From: Stenotrophomonas sp. SY1
Lineage (GTDB): Bacteria > Pseudomonadota > Gammaproteobacteria > Xanthomonadales > Xanthomonadaceae
Direction: 5' to 3'
Assembly (NCBI RefSeq): GCF_021202945.1
Contig: NZ_JAJOYR010000001.1
Coordinates: 496,001 to 560,000, forward strand
DNA length: 64,000 bases
The notes under the pieces are model-generated. The model was not told where the DNA came from. It saw only the letters and a program-made list of their open reading frames with translations, and searched no databases. Of the stretch, positions 52,971 through 62,472 are shown piece after piece (the stretch's first letter is position 1; every line of letters begins with the position of its first letter). The position numbers were made by a program, and so were the translations under genes.

Positions 52971-53870
52971 ATGTCCCCACCTGAAACCACGTCGGCTGCC
53001 CCCAGAGGCGGCCTTGTCGTATTGGCTCTGTTCCTGGTCTACGTGGTCTGGGGCTCTACCTATCTGGGCATTCATCTGGCGCTTGAAAGCGGCTTGCCGC
53101 CGTTGTCGGTGATCTCCGGCACGCGCTTTGTGATCGCTGGCGGCGTGCTCTACGCCTTCCTGCGCTGGCGTGGCATGGCCGCGCCGACGCGTGCGCAATG
53201 GCCAACCCTGGCGGTGATGGGCCTGTGTCTACTCTTCTTCGGCAACGGCATGGTGGTGATGGCCGAGCGCGACGTGTCCTCGGGCCTTGCAGCGGTGGCG
53301 GTGGCATCGGTGCCACTGTGGATGGCGCTGTTCTCCGCGTTCCGTGGCGACAAGGTGACGCGCGGCGAGTGGCTGGGCATCGCCATCGGCTTCGTCGGCG
53401 TGGTTTGGCTCAACGCCGGCAGCACGCTGACCGCAACGCCCAAGGGGCTGGTGTTTCTGCTGATCGCGCCGCTGGGCTGGGCGGCCGGTTCGATCTGGTC
53501 GCGTGGACGTGACCTGCCGTCGCCGTTCATGACTGCGGCCGGGCAGATGCTGTGCGGTGGCGTGATCCTGGTTGCCGTGGGCCTGCTGCGTGGCGAGCGC
53601 GTGGAAGCCTGGCCGACGCTGCAGGGCGTATTGTCGGTGGGCTACCTGACCGTGTTCGGCTCCATCGTCGCCTTCACCGCATATGTGTGGCTGCTGCAGA
53701 ACGTGCGGCCCGTGCTCGCCGGCAGCTATGCCTATGTGAACCCGGTGATCGCGGTGGCGCTGGGCGCGTGGATCGCGCATGAGCGTTTCAGCGTGTCCGA
53801 TCTTGGTGCGATGGCGGTGATCCTGGCCGGCGTCGTGGTCATCACCCTTGCCCGGATACGCCGCGCATGA
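52971..53870 (+). CDS. EamA-family transporter, YedA-like
   Basis: A 299-residue, ten-helix DMT exporter. It has the N-terminal signature LFLVYVVWGSTYLGIHLALE and the YedA-like GNGMVVMAERDVSSGLAAVA segment, with the second-half repeat in GYLTVFGSIVAFTAYVWLLQ. The start at MSPPETTSAAP is preferred, and an ATG 15 bp upstream also fits. Its TGA overlaps the ATG of the rarD-like gene by 4 bp, so the two exporters are translationally coupled. Substrate unknown. Confidence 0.83.
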   Translation: MSPPETTSAAPRGGLVVLALFLVYVVWGSTYLGIHLALESGLPPLSVISGTRFVIAGGVLYAFLRWRGMAAPTRAQWPTLAVMGLCLLFFGNGMVVMAERDVSSGLAAVAVASVPLWMALFSAFRGDKVTRGEWLGIAIGFVGVVWLNAGSTLTATPKGLVFLLIAPLGWAAGSIWSRGRDLPSPFMTAAGQMLCGGVILVAVGLLRGERVEAWPTLQGVLSVGYLTVFGSIVAFTAYVWLLQNVRPVLAGSYAYVNPVIAVALGAWIAHERFSVSDLGAMAVILAGVVVITLARIRRA

Positions 53871-54772
53871 GTTCCAACGAATATCGCAATGGCCTGTGGG
53901 CCGCCACGCTGGCCTTCGTCATCTGGGGCCTGTTCCCGCTGTACTGGCACCTGCTCAAGCAGGTGCCGTCGGACCAGATCATCGCCCACCGCATCGTGTG
54001 GAGCGCGGTGCTGTTGTTCGTGCTGCTGTTCATGCGCGAGCGGTTGGCGTGGCTGAAGCAGATCCGCTCGGTGCCGCGTACGTTCTGGTTGCTGGGCTTG
54101 GCCAGCATGGTGATCGGCTTCAACTGGAGCCTGTACATCTGGGCGGTGAATGCCGGCCACGTGGTTGAGACCAGCCTGGGCTATTTCATCAACCCGCTGC
54201 TGAGCGTGCTGCTGGGCGTGGTGGTGCTGGGCGAGCGCCTGGGCAAGCTGCAATGGCTGGCGGTGGGCCTGGCGGCCTTGGGCGTGGCGTGGCTGACCTG
54301 GCAGGGCGGGCGCGTGCCGTGGATTGCCATTGGCCTGTCGATCTCGTTCGCACTGTACGGCCTGCTGCGCAAGCTGACCCCGGTTGAGCCGGTGGCCGGC
54401 ATCGGCATGGAAAGCCTGTTCCTGTTCGTGCCGGCGCTGGCCTGGGTGCTGTGGGCCGAAGCCGGGCACGGCGGTGGCTTCTTCACCGGCGGCTGGGGTT
54501 GGGGCACGTTGGCGTTGCTGGTGGCGTCCGGTGCGGTCAGTGCGGTGCCGTTGATCGCCTTCACCTACGGCGTGCGACGGATTCCGTTGAGCGTGGTGGG
54601 GTTGTTGCAGTACATCGGCCCAACCCTGCAGTTCCTGTGCGGCGTGCTGGTGTTCCGTGAGCCGTTCGGCATGGACCGGTTGGTGGGTTTTGCCTTCATC
54701 TGGGCCGGCCTGGTGGTGTTTGCGCTGGCCGGTTGGCGCGCAGCTGCGAAGGCGCGGGCTGCGGTGGGTTGA
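53867..54772 (+). CDS. rarD: EamA-family transporter RarD
   Basis: A 301-residue, ten-helix transporter of the RarD branch. It has WAATLAFVIWGLFPLYWHLL at the N-terminus, SDQIIAHRIVWSAVLLFVLL, SLGYFINPLLSVLLGVVVLG, and PLSVVGLLQYIGPTLQFLCG near the end. Overlaps the previous EamA gene by ATGA. The function of RarD proteins (an early link to chloramphenicol tolerance) is not firmly known. Confidence 0.85.
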   Translation: MSSNEYRNGLWAATLAFVIWGLFPLYWHLLKQVPSDQIIAHRIVWSAVLLFVLLFMRERLAWLKQIRSVPRTFWLLGLASMVIGFNWSLYIWAVNAGHVVETSLGYFINPLLSVLLGVVVLGERLGKLQWLAVGLAALGVAWLTWQGGRVPWIAIGLSISFALYGLLRKLTPVEPVAGIGMESLFLFVPALAWVLWAEAGHGGGFFTGGWGWGTLALLVASGAVSAVPLIAFTYGVRRIPLSVVGLLQYIGPTLQFLCGVLVFREPFGMDRLVGFAFIWAGLVVFALAGWRAAAKARAAVG

Positions 54773-54816
54773 GGGTCTGAAGGTTTGAAGGCTTGAAAGC
54801 TTGAAAGCTTTCAAGC
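54771..54816 (+). repeat. Octamer tandem tract after rarD
   Basis: Successive 8-base units GTTTGAAG, GCTTGAAA, GCTTGAAA lie just past the rarD stop, ending in the palindrome GCTTGAAAGCTTTCAAGC. This is a slippage-prone microsatellite that runs straight into the next paired-arm repeat. Confidence 0.6.
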
Positions 54817-54947
54817 ACCCCTCCCCAGCCCTCCCCTTGGCCTACGGCCAAAGGGAGGGGGTGGATCATGTGCTCGGTCGGTCTGTAGCGGACCGCTTCT
54901 GCTCCCTCCCTTGCGCCGAAGGCGGAGGGGAGGGTTGGGGAGGGGTA
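54815..54947. repeat. Paired-arm repeat between rarD and hydrolase genes
   Basis: Left arm CACCCCTCCCCAGCCCTCCC with core TTGGCCTACGGCCAA, and right arm ending AGGGTTGGGGAGGGGTAAG, enclose ~45 bp. It is placed between convergent genes, like the 12.2, 15.2 and 25.8 kb copies. Confidence 0.65.
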
Positions 54948-54981
54948 AGGCAGTTGCCCCGCAGAAGCGCCCGCCGGGATT

Positions 54982-56052
54982 TCATCCCAGTGCGCTGGGC
55001 GTCCGGCACTCACCGTTGTCACCGGCACCGCCAAACCAGTCGTTGACCACGCCGGAAAGACGGTCCAGCCGCATCGGCAGGGTCAGGTGATCTTCGCCTT
55101 CCACTTCCAGATAGCGCGCATGCGGCGCGGCTGCAGCCAGGGCGCGGCCCTGCGCGACCGGGATGTGCTCATCGTCGCGGCCATGCACCAGCAGCACGCA
55201 GGCAGGGACCTGTGCCAGCGCCTGACCGACGTCCACCTGATCCAGATCGATGCCCAGCTTGCGGTCGGCTGCGGCAATGGCCTCGTCCAGCCCGCGTCCG
55301 CCGTACTGCCAGCGCGCCAAGGGCAATGCCACGTAATCGCTGAGACGTTCCGGTGGCTTGGACAACATGTGCGGCACCATCGTGCGGATTGCCTGGCCAG
55401 CGTTGTCGAAGGACTCCATCGCCACCACGCTGCTCAGCTGCGGGCCAAGCTCACGCGCGGCGAAGATCGCCGTGGCCGCGCCATAGGAAACGCCAAGCAG
55501 ATGCACCGGGCCGCTGATCTGGCCCTGCGCCTTCAACGCCTGCACGGCAGCCACCACGTCCGCGCCTTCGCGCGTGCCGTAACCGGAAGGCGCATGGCCT
55601 GAACGGCCGTGGTTGCGCAGGTCCAGGGCGATGGTGGGGTAGCCGTTCTGCGCCAGCTCCAGCGCCCACGGCAGCAGCGAGCCGCCGTCCATCATCCAGC
55701 CGTGCAGCAGGATCACCGTGCCGTGCGGTGCGGTGTCGGAGGTTGCCGGCGATGAGGCTTCCATCGAGAACTCGGGGAACTGCTGGCCCTTGCCCAGATA
55801 GCGGTAGTCCAGGCGGTAGTCACCGGGATCGAAGGCAACCCAATGCAATGCCACGCCATCGCTGCCGCTGACACTGCCCTGGTGGTGCGGCAGGCGTGCG
55901 AGCAGCGCATCGATGCGTTCGGTGGGGACCAGTGGCGAGGTGCCACCCGGTGCAGCCAGCCGCTCACTGAGTGAGAGCGGTGGCACGGGGGAGGAGAGAG
56001 CAAAGCCAGCCAGCATCACGCAGACGCCGGCCAGTGCCAGCGATCGAAGCAT
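54982..56052 (-). CDS. Secreted alpha/beta hydrolase
   Basis: A 356-residue protein with a signal peptide (MLRSLALAGVCVMLAGFALS). It has an HGW oxyanion segment in GTVILLHGWMMDGGSLL, the nucleophile in LLGVSYGAATAIFAA, acid in LLVHGRDDEHIPV, and a late His in EVEGEDHLTLPM. Peripheral features resemble monoacylglycerol-lipase or esterase-like hydrolases (IALDLRNHGRSG). Probably periplasmic. Substrate unknown. It lies alone between two convergent and divergent neighbours. Confidence 0.8.
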   Translation of the reverse strand: MLRSLALAGVCVMLAGFALSSPVPPLSLSERLAAPGGTSPLVPTERIDALLARLPHHQGSVSGSDGVALHWVAFDPGDYRLDYRYLGKGQQFPEFSMEASSPATSDTAPHGTVILLHGWMMDGGSLLPWALELAQNGYPTIALDLRNHGRSGHAPSGYGTREGADVVAAVQALKAQGQISGPVHLLGVSYGAATAIFAARELGPQLSSVVAMESFDNAGQAIRTMVPHMLSKPPERLSDYVALPLARWQYGGRGLDEAIAAADRKLGIDLDQVDVGQALAQVPACVLLVHGRDDEHIPVAQGRALAAAAPHARYLEVEGEDHLTLPMRLDRLSGVVNDWFGGAGDNGECRTPSALG

Positions 56053-56163
56053 GGCCGGGTCCGGATTGTGGGAGCCGGCTACCGTAGCGGCCGTCCCTGG
56101 CCGCTGCTACCGCGTTTGCATTACATCCATGTGACCGTTGTGCTGTATTCGGTTTTGGCCGGC

Positions 56164-57471
56164 TCAGGTTTCGCGCAATGCGGTGGTGATCGGCAGCCGT
56201 GCCGCGCGCAGGGCCGGGAACAGCCCGCCCACCAGGCCGATGCCCAGCGCCCATTTCAGGCCGCTCCACAACAACTCCGGTGACACCTTGAACTGGAACA
56301 CCACCTGGCTGAAATTGTTGCCCAGCGTGGACACGGTGAAGTTGTTGAATGCCAGCCACGCCACCGCGCAGCCGAGCAAGCCGCCGAGCAGCGCCAACAG
56401 CATGGTTTCCAGCATCACCGCAGTGACGACCGGCACGCCACGGAAGCCGATCGCGCGCAGTGTGGCGATTTCACGCGCGCGCGTGGCCACGGCCGCATAC
56501 ATCGTGTTGAGTGCACCGAACACCGCGCCGACGGCCATGATCGCGCCGATCACCGTGCCCAGTATCTTCAGCAGCGTGTTCAGGCTGCCGCTCTGCTTGC
56601 GGTAGTACTCGGCAGTGGTTTCCACATCCAGCTTCAGGCGCGGGTCGGCGGCCACGGCGGCCTTGAACGTCTCGAAACCCGCCTTGCCTTCGGTGCGCAC
56701 GTTGATCGACTGCCACGCACCACGGTTGTAGGTCGTGGACAGGGTCTGTGCATCGGTCCACAACTCCGATTCGTGTGCATCACCGGATTCGAAGATGCCT
56801 ACCACCGTCCAGCTCTGGTTGCCGAGGTTGAGCGTGTTGCCCACTTCCAGCCCCTGGAACTGCTTCTGCGCCCCTCGTCCGGCCACGATCTCGCGCAGGC
56901 CGGTGCCGAACTTGCGGCCTTCGACGATGCGCACCTTGTTGTGCACGGCCCAGGCCTGTTCGCCAACGCCACGGAACTGCGCGTTGACATCGGTGCCGTC
57001 GCTGCGCGAAGTGAGGTTGACCACCTGCGAAACCTCAGCCGATACCAGCGGCCGGCCGTTCTCACCGCGCGCCACGCCGGGCAGGGTTTCCAGCAGCGGC
57101 ACCTGGTCGCGGGTGATGACCGAATTGGTCTCGGCCTGCGAGCCGCCGCGCAGCACGATGGCGGTGGTGTCATCGCCGGTGCTTTCCAGCGTGGCCTGGA
57201 AACCCTGGCCCATCGCCAGCATCGCCACCAGCACGCCGACCACGCCGGCAATGCCGATCACGATCACCGAGGAAGCGCCCCAGCGTTGCGGCAGGCTGGA
57301 CAGGCCGATGCGGGTGGCAGCCAACGCCAGCCGTCCGCTGCGGGTGAGCAGCAACCACAGCACCAGTGCCAGCACCAGAACCACCACGCCGATCCACGGC
57401 ATGGCGACCCACAGCCCAAGGCCCATCGCCAGCAGCACGATCACCAGCGCGTTTGAAAGAAGGTTCTTCAT
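56164..57471 (-). CDS. FtsX/MacB-type ABC transporter permease (second)
   Basis: A 435-residue permease. An N-terminal membrane region is followed by a large periplasmic domain (MacB-PCD-like, about 90-290) and three C-terminal helices of the FtsX fold (GTVIGAIMAVGAVFGALNTM, then ARAIGFRGVPVVTAVMLETM-type segment). It differs from the neighbouring permease in having two extra hydrophobic stretches at the N-terminus. Together with the neighbouring permease, ATPase and adaptor it forms a MacAB/DevABC-type export system. Starts 10 bp after the first permease. Cargo unknown. Confidence 0.8.
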   Translation of the reverse strand: MKNLLSNALVIVLLAMGLGLWVAMPWIGVVVLVLALVLWLLLTRSGRLALAATRIGLSSLPQRWGASSVIVIGIAGVVGVLVAMLAMGQGFQATLESTGDDTTAIVLRGGSQAETNSVITRDQVPLLETLPGVARGENGRPLVSAEVSQVVNLTSRSDGTDVNAQFRGVGEQAWAVHNKVRIVEGRKFGTGLREIVAGRGAQKQFQGLEVGNTLNLGNQSWTVVGIFESGDAHESELWTDAQTLSTTYNRGAWQSINVRTEGKAGFETFKAAVAADPRLKLDVETTAEYYRKQSGSLNTLLKILGTVIGAIMAVGAVFGALNTMYAAVATRAREIATLRAIGFRGVPVVTAVMLETMLLALLGGLLGCAVAWLAFNNFTVSTLGNNFSQVVFQFKVSPELLWSGLKWALGIGLVGGLFPALRAARLPITTALRET

Positions 57472-57481
57472 GTCGTTCTCC

Positions 57482-58642
57482 TCAGCGCCCGGCCAGTGCG
57501 TCAACGATCTTCAGGCGCTTGGCACGCAGTGCCGGCAGCACGCCCACCACCAGACCGATCGCAACGATCAACAGCAAGCCCATCACCCAGGTCTGGGTGG
57601 GAACATGCGGTGGCAACAGCCCCATCGTCTTGGGCGCCATCACCGGCAGCGCCAATGCGGCCAAACCCAGGCCGATGGCACCGCCCAGCCCGACCAGCAG
57701 CACGGACTCCACCATCACCAGGGTCAACACGGTGCCGTCCTTGAAGCCGAGCGTCTTGAGCGTGGCCAGTTCCGGGATGCGTTCGCGCACGGCCTGGGCC
57801 ATGGTGTTGCCGGTGAGCAGCAGCAGGGTGAAGAACACCGCGCCCATGATCGAGGTGACGATCATGCCGATGTCGGCGAACTGCTTGATGAAGGCCTGCT
57901 GGAACGCCGACTCGGTCTGGCTCTTGGTTTCGTGGTCGGAGTTGGCCGAGATCGCATCGATGGCCTGGGCCACGCGTGAGGCATGGTCCGGGTTGTCCAG
58001 CTTGACCGTGTACCAACTGACCTGGTTCTTGATGTAGTCGTTGGATTCATCAAAGTACTTCCAGTTCATCATCAGCTGGCGTTCTTCGTTGGCGGCGGTG
58101 GCGGTGTTCTTGGAACGGAAGATGCCGACCAACTGCAACGGCCAGTCATTGCTGCCGCCACGCGGGAAGATGGTGGCCTGTAAAGGAATGGTGTCGCCGA
58201 TCTTCCAGCCGAACTGCTTGGCCAGTGCTTCGCCGACAACAGCGCCGGTACGGGTGTTGCGGAACGCCTCGACCTGCTCCTTCGGTATTTCGAACTCGGT
58301 CATCAGGTCGAAGTAGTTCGGTGCCACCGAGAAGTTGGGGAAGAAGTTCTTGGGGTCCTGGTAGATGCCGCCGAACCACATGGCGTAGGTGACATCGCTG
58401 ACGCCTTCGATCTGTCGGATCTGCGGTTCAAGGCGGATCGGGATGGTCTGGGTGATGGACAGCCGCGAGCCGACCACCAGCCGGCTTGCACCGGCCACGG
58501 TGTTGCCGCCGCTGGCAAAGGCCACGCGCACCGAGTCGAGCATGCCGAACAGCAGGAAGGCGGTGACCACCGACAGCAGCGTGAACAGCGTGCGCGTACG
58601 GCTGCGGAACAGCTGCGCCCATATCAATGAGAAGTACTTCAT
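57482..58642 (-). CDS. FtsX/MacB-type ABC transporter permease (first)
   Basis: A 386-residue permease. It starts MKYFSLIWAQLFRSRTRTLF, followed by TM1, then a ~200-residue periplasmic domain with NYFDLMTEFEIPKEQVEAFR, and three C-terminal helices with AQAVRERIPELATLKTLGFK (the cytosolic FtsX loop). The gene begins 11 bp after the ATPase and pairs with the second permease, so the exporter may work as a permease heterodimer with the shared ATPase. Confidence 0.82.
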   Translation of the reverse strand: MKYFSLIWAQLFRSRTRTLFTLLSVVTAFLLFGMLDSVRVAFASGGNTVAGASRLVVGSRLSITQTIPIRLEPQIRQIEGVSDVTYAMWFGGIYQDPKNFFPNFSVAPNYFDLMTEFEIPKEQVEAFRNTRTGAVVGEALAKQFGWKIGDTIPLQATIFPRGGSNDWPLQLVGIFRSKNTATAANEERQLMMNWKYFDESNDYIKNQVSWYTVKLDNPDHASRVAQAIDAISANSDHETKSQTESAFQQAFIKQFADIGMIVTSIMGAVFFTLLLLTGNTMAQAVRERIPELATLKTLGFKDGTVLTLVMVESVLLVGLGGAIGLGLAALALPVMAPKTMGLLPPHVPTQTWVMGLLLIVAIGLVVGVLPALRAKRLKIVDALAGR

Positions 58643-58653
58643 GGCGGCGCTCC

Positions 58654-59340
<687 letters not shown>

Positions 59341-59380
59341 GGTTGATCCTCAGCAGTGACACGGTGACGTTCGGATTCTT

Positions 59381-59600
59381 GCTTTCCCCCTTCCTGGCGC
59401 AGTGCAGGGGAGGGCGGAGGAGAGTGGCTTCTGCGATTGTTTTTGAGATTGCGGCAGATGCAGTAGCAGCGTTGGTAGTAGCAGTAGAAATAGCAGCAGT
59501 AGTTGAAGTAGTAGCAGTTGCAGTTGCTTCTTCCCCTCCCTTTGCCGAAGGCAAGGGGAGGGCCAGGGAGGGGTGCAGTTGCTGTTGCTGTTTCTGTAGC
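59381..59600. repeat. Degenerate paired-arm repeat with GTAGCAGTTG tracts
   Basis: The left arm (CCCCCTTCCTGGCGCAGTGC-type, about 59385-59425) and the right arm (CCTCCCTTTGCCGAAGGCAA, about 59534-59571) resemble the 15.2-kb element. The middle (59455-59520) is a low-complexity run of GTAGCAGTAG-like units ending GTAGCAGTTGCAGTTGC. A GTTGCTGTTGCTG tract follows the right arm. Expansion of short GTTGCA units is likely. Confidence 0.55.
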
Positions 59601-59926
59601 CCTTGGTCTTCCTGATACCTGTTGAAACAACAACAGCAAGGGCTTTCACTCCCCTTCGGGGGGCGAGTTACTTTTCTTTGCTTGTGCAAAGAAAAGCTAA
59701 CCAAAAGAAACGATCTTCAACAGCCGAATGGCTGGTCAAGCACACCCTGCCTACGCGCCTTCCGCGCTGCGCGCTACAGGTCCACTACGCTGCCGGAATT
59801 TTTCGACGGGACGTCCGTGTCCCGTCGAAAAACGACGTGTATCCATGCACGCCGCCCCTGCGGGGTCCTCTCCGTCAGCTCCGTCGCTGCGGAAGGGAAC
59901 CTGGTACGGCAACAGCAACTACGACG
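59601..59926. other. Repeat-rich spacer of the ABC exporter cluster
   Basis: This stretch contains a degenerate inverted repeat (59667-59701) built on TTTTCTTTGC / GCAAAGAAAA, the common Xanthomonadaceae spacer motif. It also has a perfect 14-bp stem at 59800-59833 (TTTTTCGACGGGAC / GTCCCGTCGAAAAA) whose A/T-rich base could let it act as a bidirectional terminator. No open frame with coding character is seen. It separates the adaptor gene from its ATPase. Confidence 0.55.
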
Positions 59927-60046
59927 GCCAAAGCCAAAGCCAAAGCCAAAGCAACGGCACCCCTCCCTGGCCCTCCCCTGCACTGCGTGCAAGGGAGGGG
60001 GAAGAGCAACAGCAAGATCAACTGCAACAGCAAGATCAACAGCGGC
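59927..60046. repeat. Four GCCAAA units, paired arms and an 18-bp tandem repeat
   Basis: Four exact GCCAAA hexamers span 59927-59950. A paired-arm copy (CCCTCCCTGGCCCTCCCCTG side) follows, then GCAACAGCAAGATCAACT and GCAACAGCAAGATCAACA in tandem (60006-60041, one difference). This is microsatellite-like DNA just past the 3' end of the adaptor gene. Confidence 0.7.
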
Positions 60047-60106
60047 GGTTTGCCGCTGTCTGGTGCATGACACCAACGTCGCGTTGCCCGGGCCTGCGCC
60101 CGTTGC

Positions 60107-61360
60107 TTACTTTTCCGCGCCTGCCAATGTCACCTTGTCGCCATCCTTCAGTTCTTCCGGTGGATTGATCACCACCGTCTGCCCGGCGCTCAGGCCCGAC
60201 ACTACCTGCTTGTCCTTGCCCAGCGTGGCGCCGGTCTCCAACCCCTGCGCCTTCACCTTGTCGTCGGCCTGCAGCACGAAGGCCACCGGCTTGCCGTCAC
60301 GCTGCACGATGGCCGTGGCGGGTACGCGCACGCCCTTCGGTGCTTCCGCGCCAGGCGCAGCAGCCTTCTCCAGGAAGCTCACGCGCACGCCCATCTCCGG
60401 CACGATGCGCGGGTCCTTCAGCTTCAATGCCACGCGCACCTTCACCGTCGCCTTGCCGCGATCGGCAGTCGGAATGATCGCGATCACTTCGCCAGGAATC
60501 TTCCAGTCCGGGTAGGCGTTGAGCACCGTCTCAACCGGCATCTTCGGCTGCACGCGACCGATGAAGGCTTCGCCGACTTCCACTTCCACTTCCAGCGATT
60601 CCATGTCGACGATGGTGCCGATGCCGGTACGGGTGAAGCCACCACCGGCCGACAGCGGCGACACGATCTCGCCCGGCTGCGCGGCCTTGGCGGTAACCAC
60701 GCCGGAGAACGGTGCACGCACGATGTTGTTGTCCACGCCCAGGTCGGCGATGGACAGTGCGTCCTGCGCCACCTTGGCGTTGTGCCGGGCGGTCAGCAGC
60801 TGCGCACGCAGGCTGTCGCGTGCGGCCACGGCCTGGTCGTACTGCGAGCGTGAAACCAGTTGCTGACCTACCAGCGATTGCAGGCGCGATGCTTCGGCTT
60901 CGGTCTGCAGCAGCTGCGCCTGCAAGCCACCGATCTGGCTGCGTGCGGCATCTAGCTGTGCGGCGTTGAGGCTGCGCTGTGCGTTGGCGTCGATCGGGTC
61001 CAGCGTGGCCATCACCTGGCCTTCTTCCACACGCATGCCTTCTTCGATCATCACTTCGCGGACCTTGCCGGTGATCTTGGCCGACACGGTGGCCATGCGT
61101 CGTGCGACCACGTAGCCGCTGGCATCGAGCACCGCAGTGCTGCCGCCGCCAGCCTGGGCCATGGCCACGACCGGTGCGGTTTCCACGGTGATGGTCGGCT
61201 TGCGGCTGACCAGTACACCGATGACCAATGCCAGCAGCAGCGCCAGTACCAGCCCGATCACCACCCACAGCCAGCGGCGGGAAGAGGACGGACCGCCTGG
61301 CGGCGGTGTGGCCGAGCGGTCGATGCGGAGTTCCTTCAGCAGTTCAGCAGATGCATTCAT
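60107..61360 (-). CDS. HlyD/RND-type periplasmic adaptor of the ABC exporter
   Basis: A 417-residue membrane fusion protein. An N-terminal anchor (about 31-53, LWVVIGLVLALLLALVIGVL) is followed by a lipoyl-like barrel (KVREVMIEEGMRVEEGQVMA) and a coiled-coil hairpin (about 130-210, SRSQYDQAVAARDSLRAQLL). A beta-barrel with VRAPFSGVVTAKAAQPGEIV and a C-terminal membrane-proximal domain come last. By position it bridges the MacB-type permeases to an outer-membrane channel. The start MNASAELLKELRID is clear, and upstream frame is noise. The outer membrane partner is not in the window. Confidence 0.85.
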   Translation of the reverse strand: MNASAELLKELRIDRSATPPPGGPSSSRRWLWVVIGLVLALLLALVIGVLVSRKPTITVETAPVVAMAQAGGGSTAVLDASGYVVARRMATVSAKITGKVREVMIEEGMRVEEGQVMATLDPIDANAQRSLNAAQLDAARSQIGGLQAQLLQTEAEASRLQSLVGQQLVSRSQYDQAVAARDSLRAQLLTARHNAKVAQDALSIADLGVDNNIVRAPFSGVVTAKAAQPGEIVSPLSAGGGFTRTGIGTIVDMESLEVEVEVGEAFIGRVQPKMPVETVLNAYPDWKIPGEVIAIIPTADRGKATVKVRVALKLKDPRIVPEMGVRVSFLEKAAAPGAEAPKGVRVPATAIVQRDGKPVAFVLQADDKVKAQGLETGATLGKDKQVVSGLSAGQTVVINPPEELKDGDKVTLAGAEK

Positions 61361-61566
61361 GTGGAAAAGGACGGCGCGTGGTGGGAAATGTGACCGAAGG
61401 TAACCCAAACCACCACGACCGGTATGCCGTGGCATGCAGCGGATTCTAGACAGCGGCCGGTTCCGGCGCAGGTGACGGGTGTCACCCGCTTTGCCTGACC
61501 GCCGTGACTGCCGGCCCGGCTCCGGCGGATCTACCGTTGCGCCATTCCCGATGGAAGGCGACGACG

Positions 61567-62472
61567 ATGGAGCAGGGTAACGAAGTACTGGCCAGCCTGC
61601 GTGGCGTGTACAAACGCTACGGTACGTTGGCCGCGCTCGATGGCGTGGACATGGACCTGCACGCCGGCCAGGTGCTGGCGTTGCTTGGCCCCAACGGGGC
61701 CGGCAAGACCACTGCCATCGGCCTGCTGCTGGGCCTGCTGCGCGCCGATGCCGGCCAGGTGAGGCTGTTCGGTGATGATCCGCAGCAGTTGTCCGCGCGG
61801 CGCGGTATCGGGGTGATGCTGCAGGACGCGCAGCTGCCGGAAACACTCGCCGTGCACGAGCTGCTGCGGCTGACCGCCAGTTACTATCCGGCGCCGCGCG
61901 CGCTGGACGAAACCGCGGCGCTGGCCGGTATCGAGGACCTGCTGCGGCGCCCCTACGGGAAGCTCTCAGGTGGCCAGCAGCGGCGGGTGCAGTTCGCCAT
62001 CGCCATTTGTGGCCGCCCACGCTTGTTGTTCCTCGATGAGCCCACCGTCGGCCTCGACCTGGCCGCGCGCCGGCGCTTGTGGACCAGCGTGCGCACGCTG
62101 GTGGGCGAAGGCTGCGCTGTCGTGCTGACCACGCATTACCTGGAGGAGGCCGAACAGCTGGCTGACCGCATCTGCGTGATGCTGCGTGGCCGGATCGTCA
62201 GTGACGGCAGCGTCGATGCGTTGCGTGCGCGGGTGCTGGTCCGCGCGGTGCGCTGCCAGTCGCAGTTGGACGTGATGCAGGTCGAGCGTTGGCCGGGCGT
62301 ACGCCAGGCGCTGCGCGAAGGTGCGCACCTGCATCTGGCCTGCGACCAGGTGGAAGCGGTGGTGCGGCGCCTGTTGGAAGCCGACCCTGCACTGTCGGCG
62401 CTGGAAGTCAGGCCAGCCGGCCTGGAAGAAGCGTTCTGTGATCTCACCAACCCACAACAGCAGGCTGCCTGA
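61567..62472 (+). CDS. ABC-2 type transporter ATP-binding protein
   Basis: A 301-residue ATPase with Walker A GPNGAGKTTA (41-50), Q-loop GVMLQDAQLPETLAV, signature LSGGQQRRVQFAIAI, Walker B LLFLDEPTVGLDLAARR, H-loop VLTTHYLEEAEQLADR. The ~80-residue C-terminal extension typical of ABC-2 drug or polymer exporters is present. The TGA overlaps the permease ATG by one base. A histidine kinase gene follows the permease, the usual organisation of NatAB/DesK-linked exporters. Confidence 0.87.
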   Translation: MEQGNEVLASLRGVYKRYGTLAALDGVDMDLHAGQVLALLGPNGAGKTTAIGLLLGLLRADAGQVRLFGDDPQQLSARRGIGVMLQDAQLPETLAVHELLRLTASYYPAPRALDETAALAGIEDLLRRPYGKLSGGQQRRVQFAIAICGRPRLLFLDEPTVGLDLAARRRLWTSVRTLVGEGCAVVLTTHYLEEAEQLADRICVMLRGRIVSDGSVDALRARVLVRAVRCQSQLDVMQVERWPGVRQALREGAHLHLACDQVEAVVRRLLEADPALSALEVRPAGLEEAFCDLTNPQQQAA

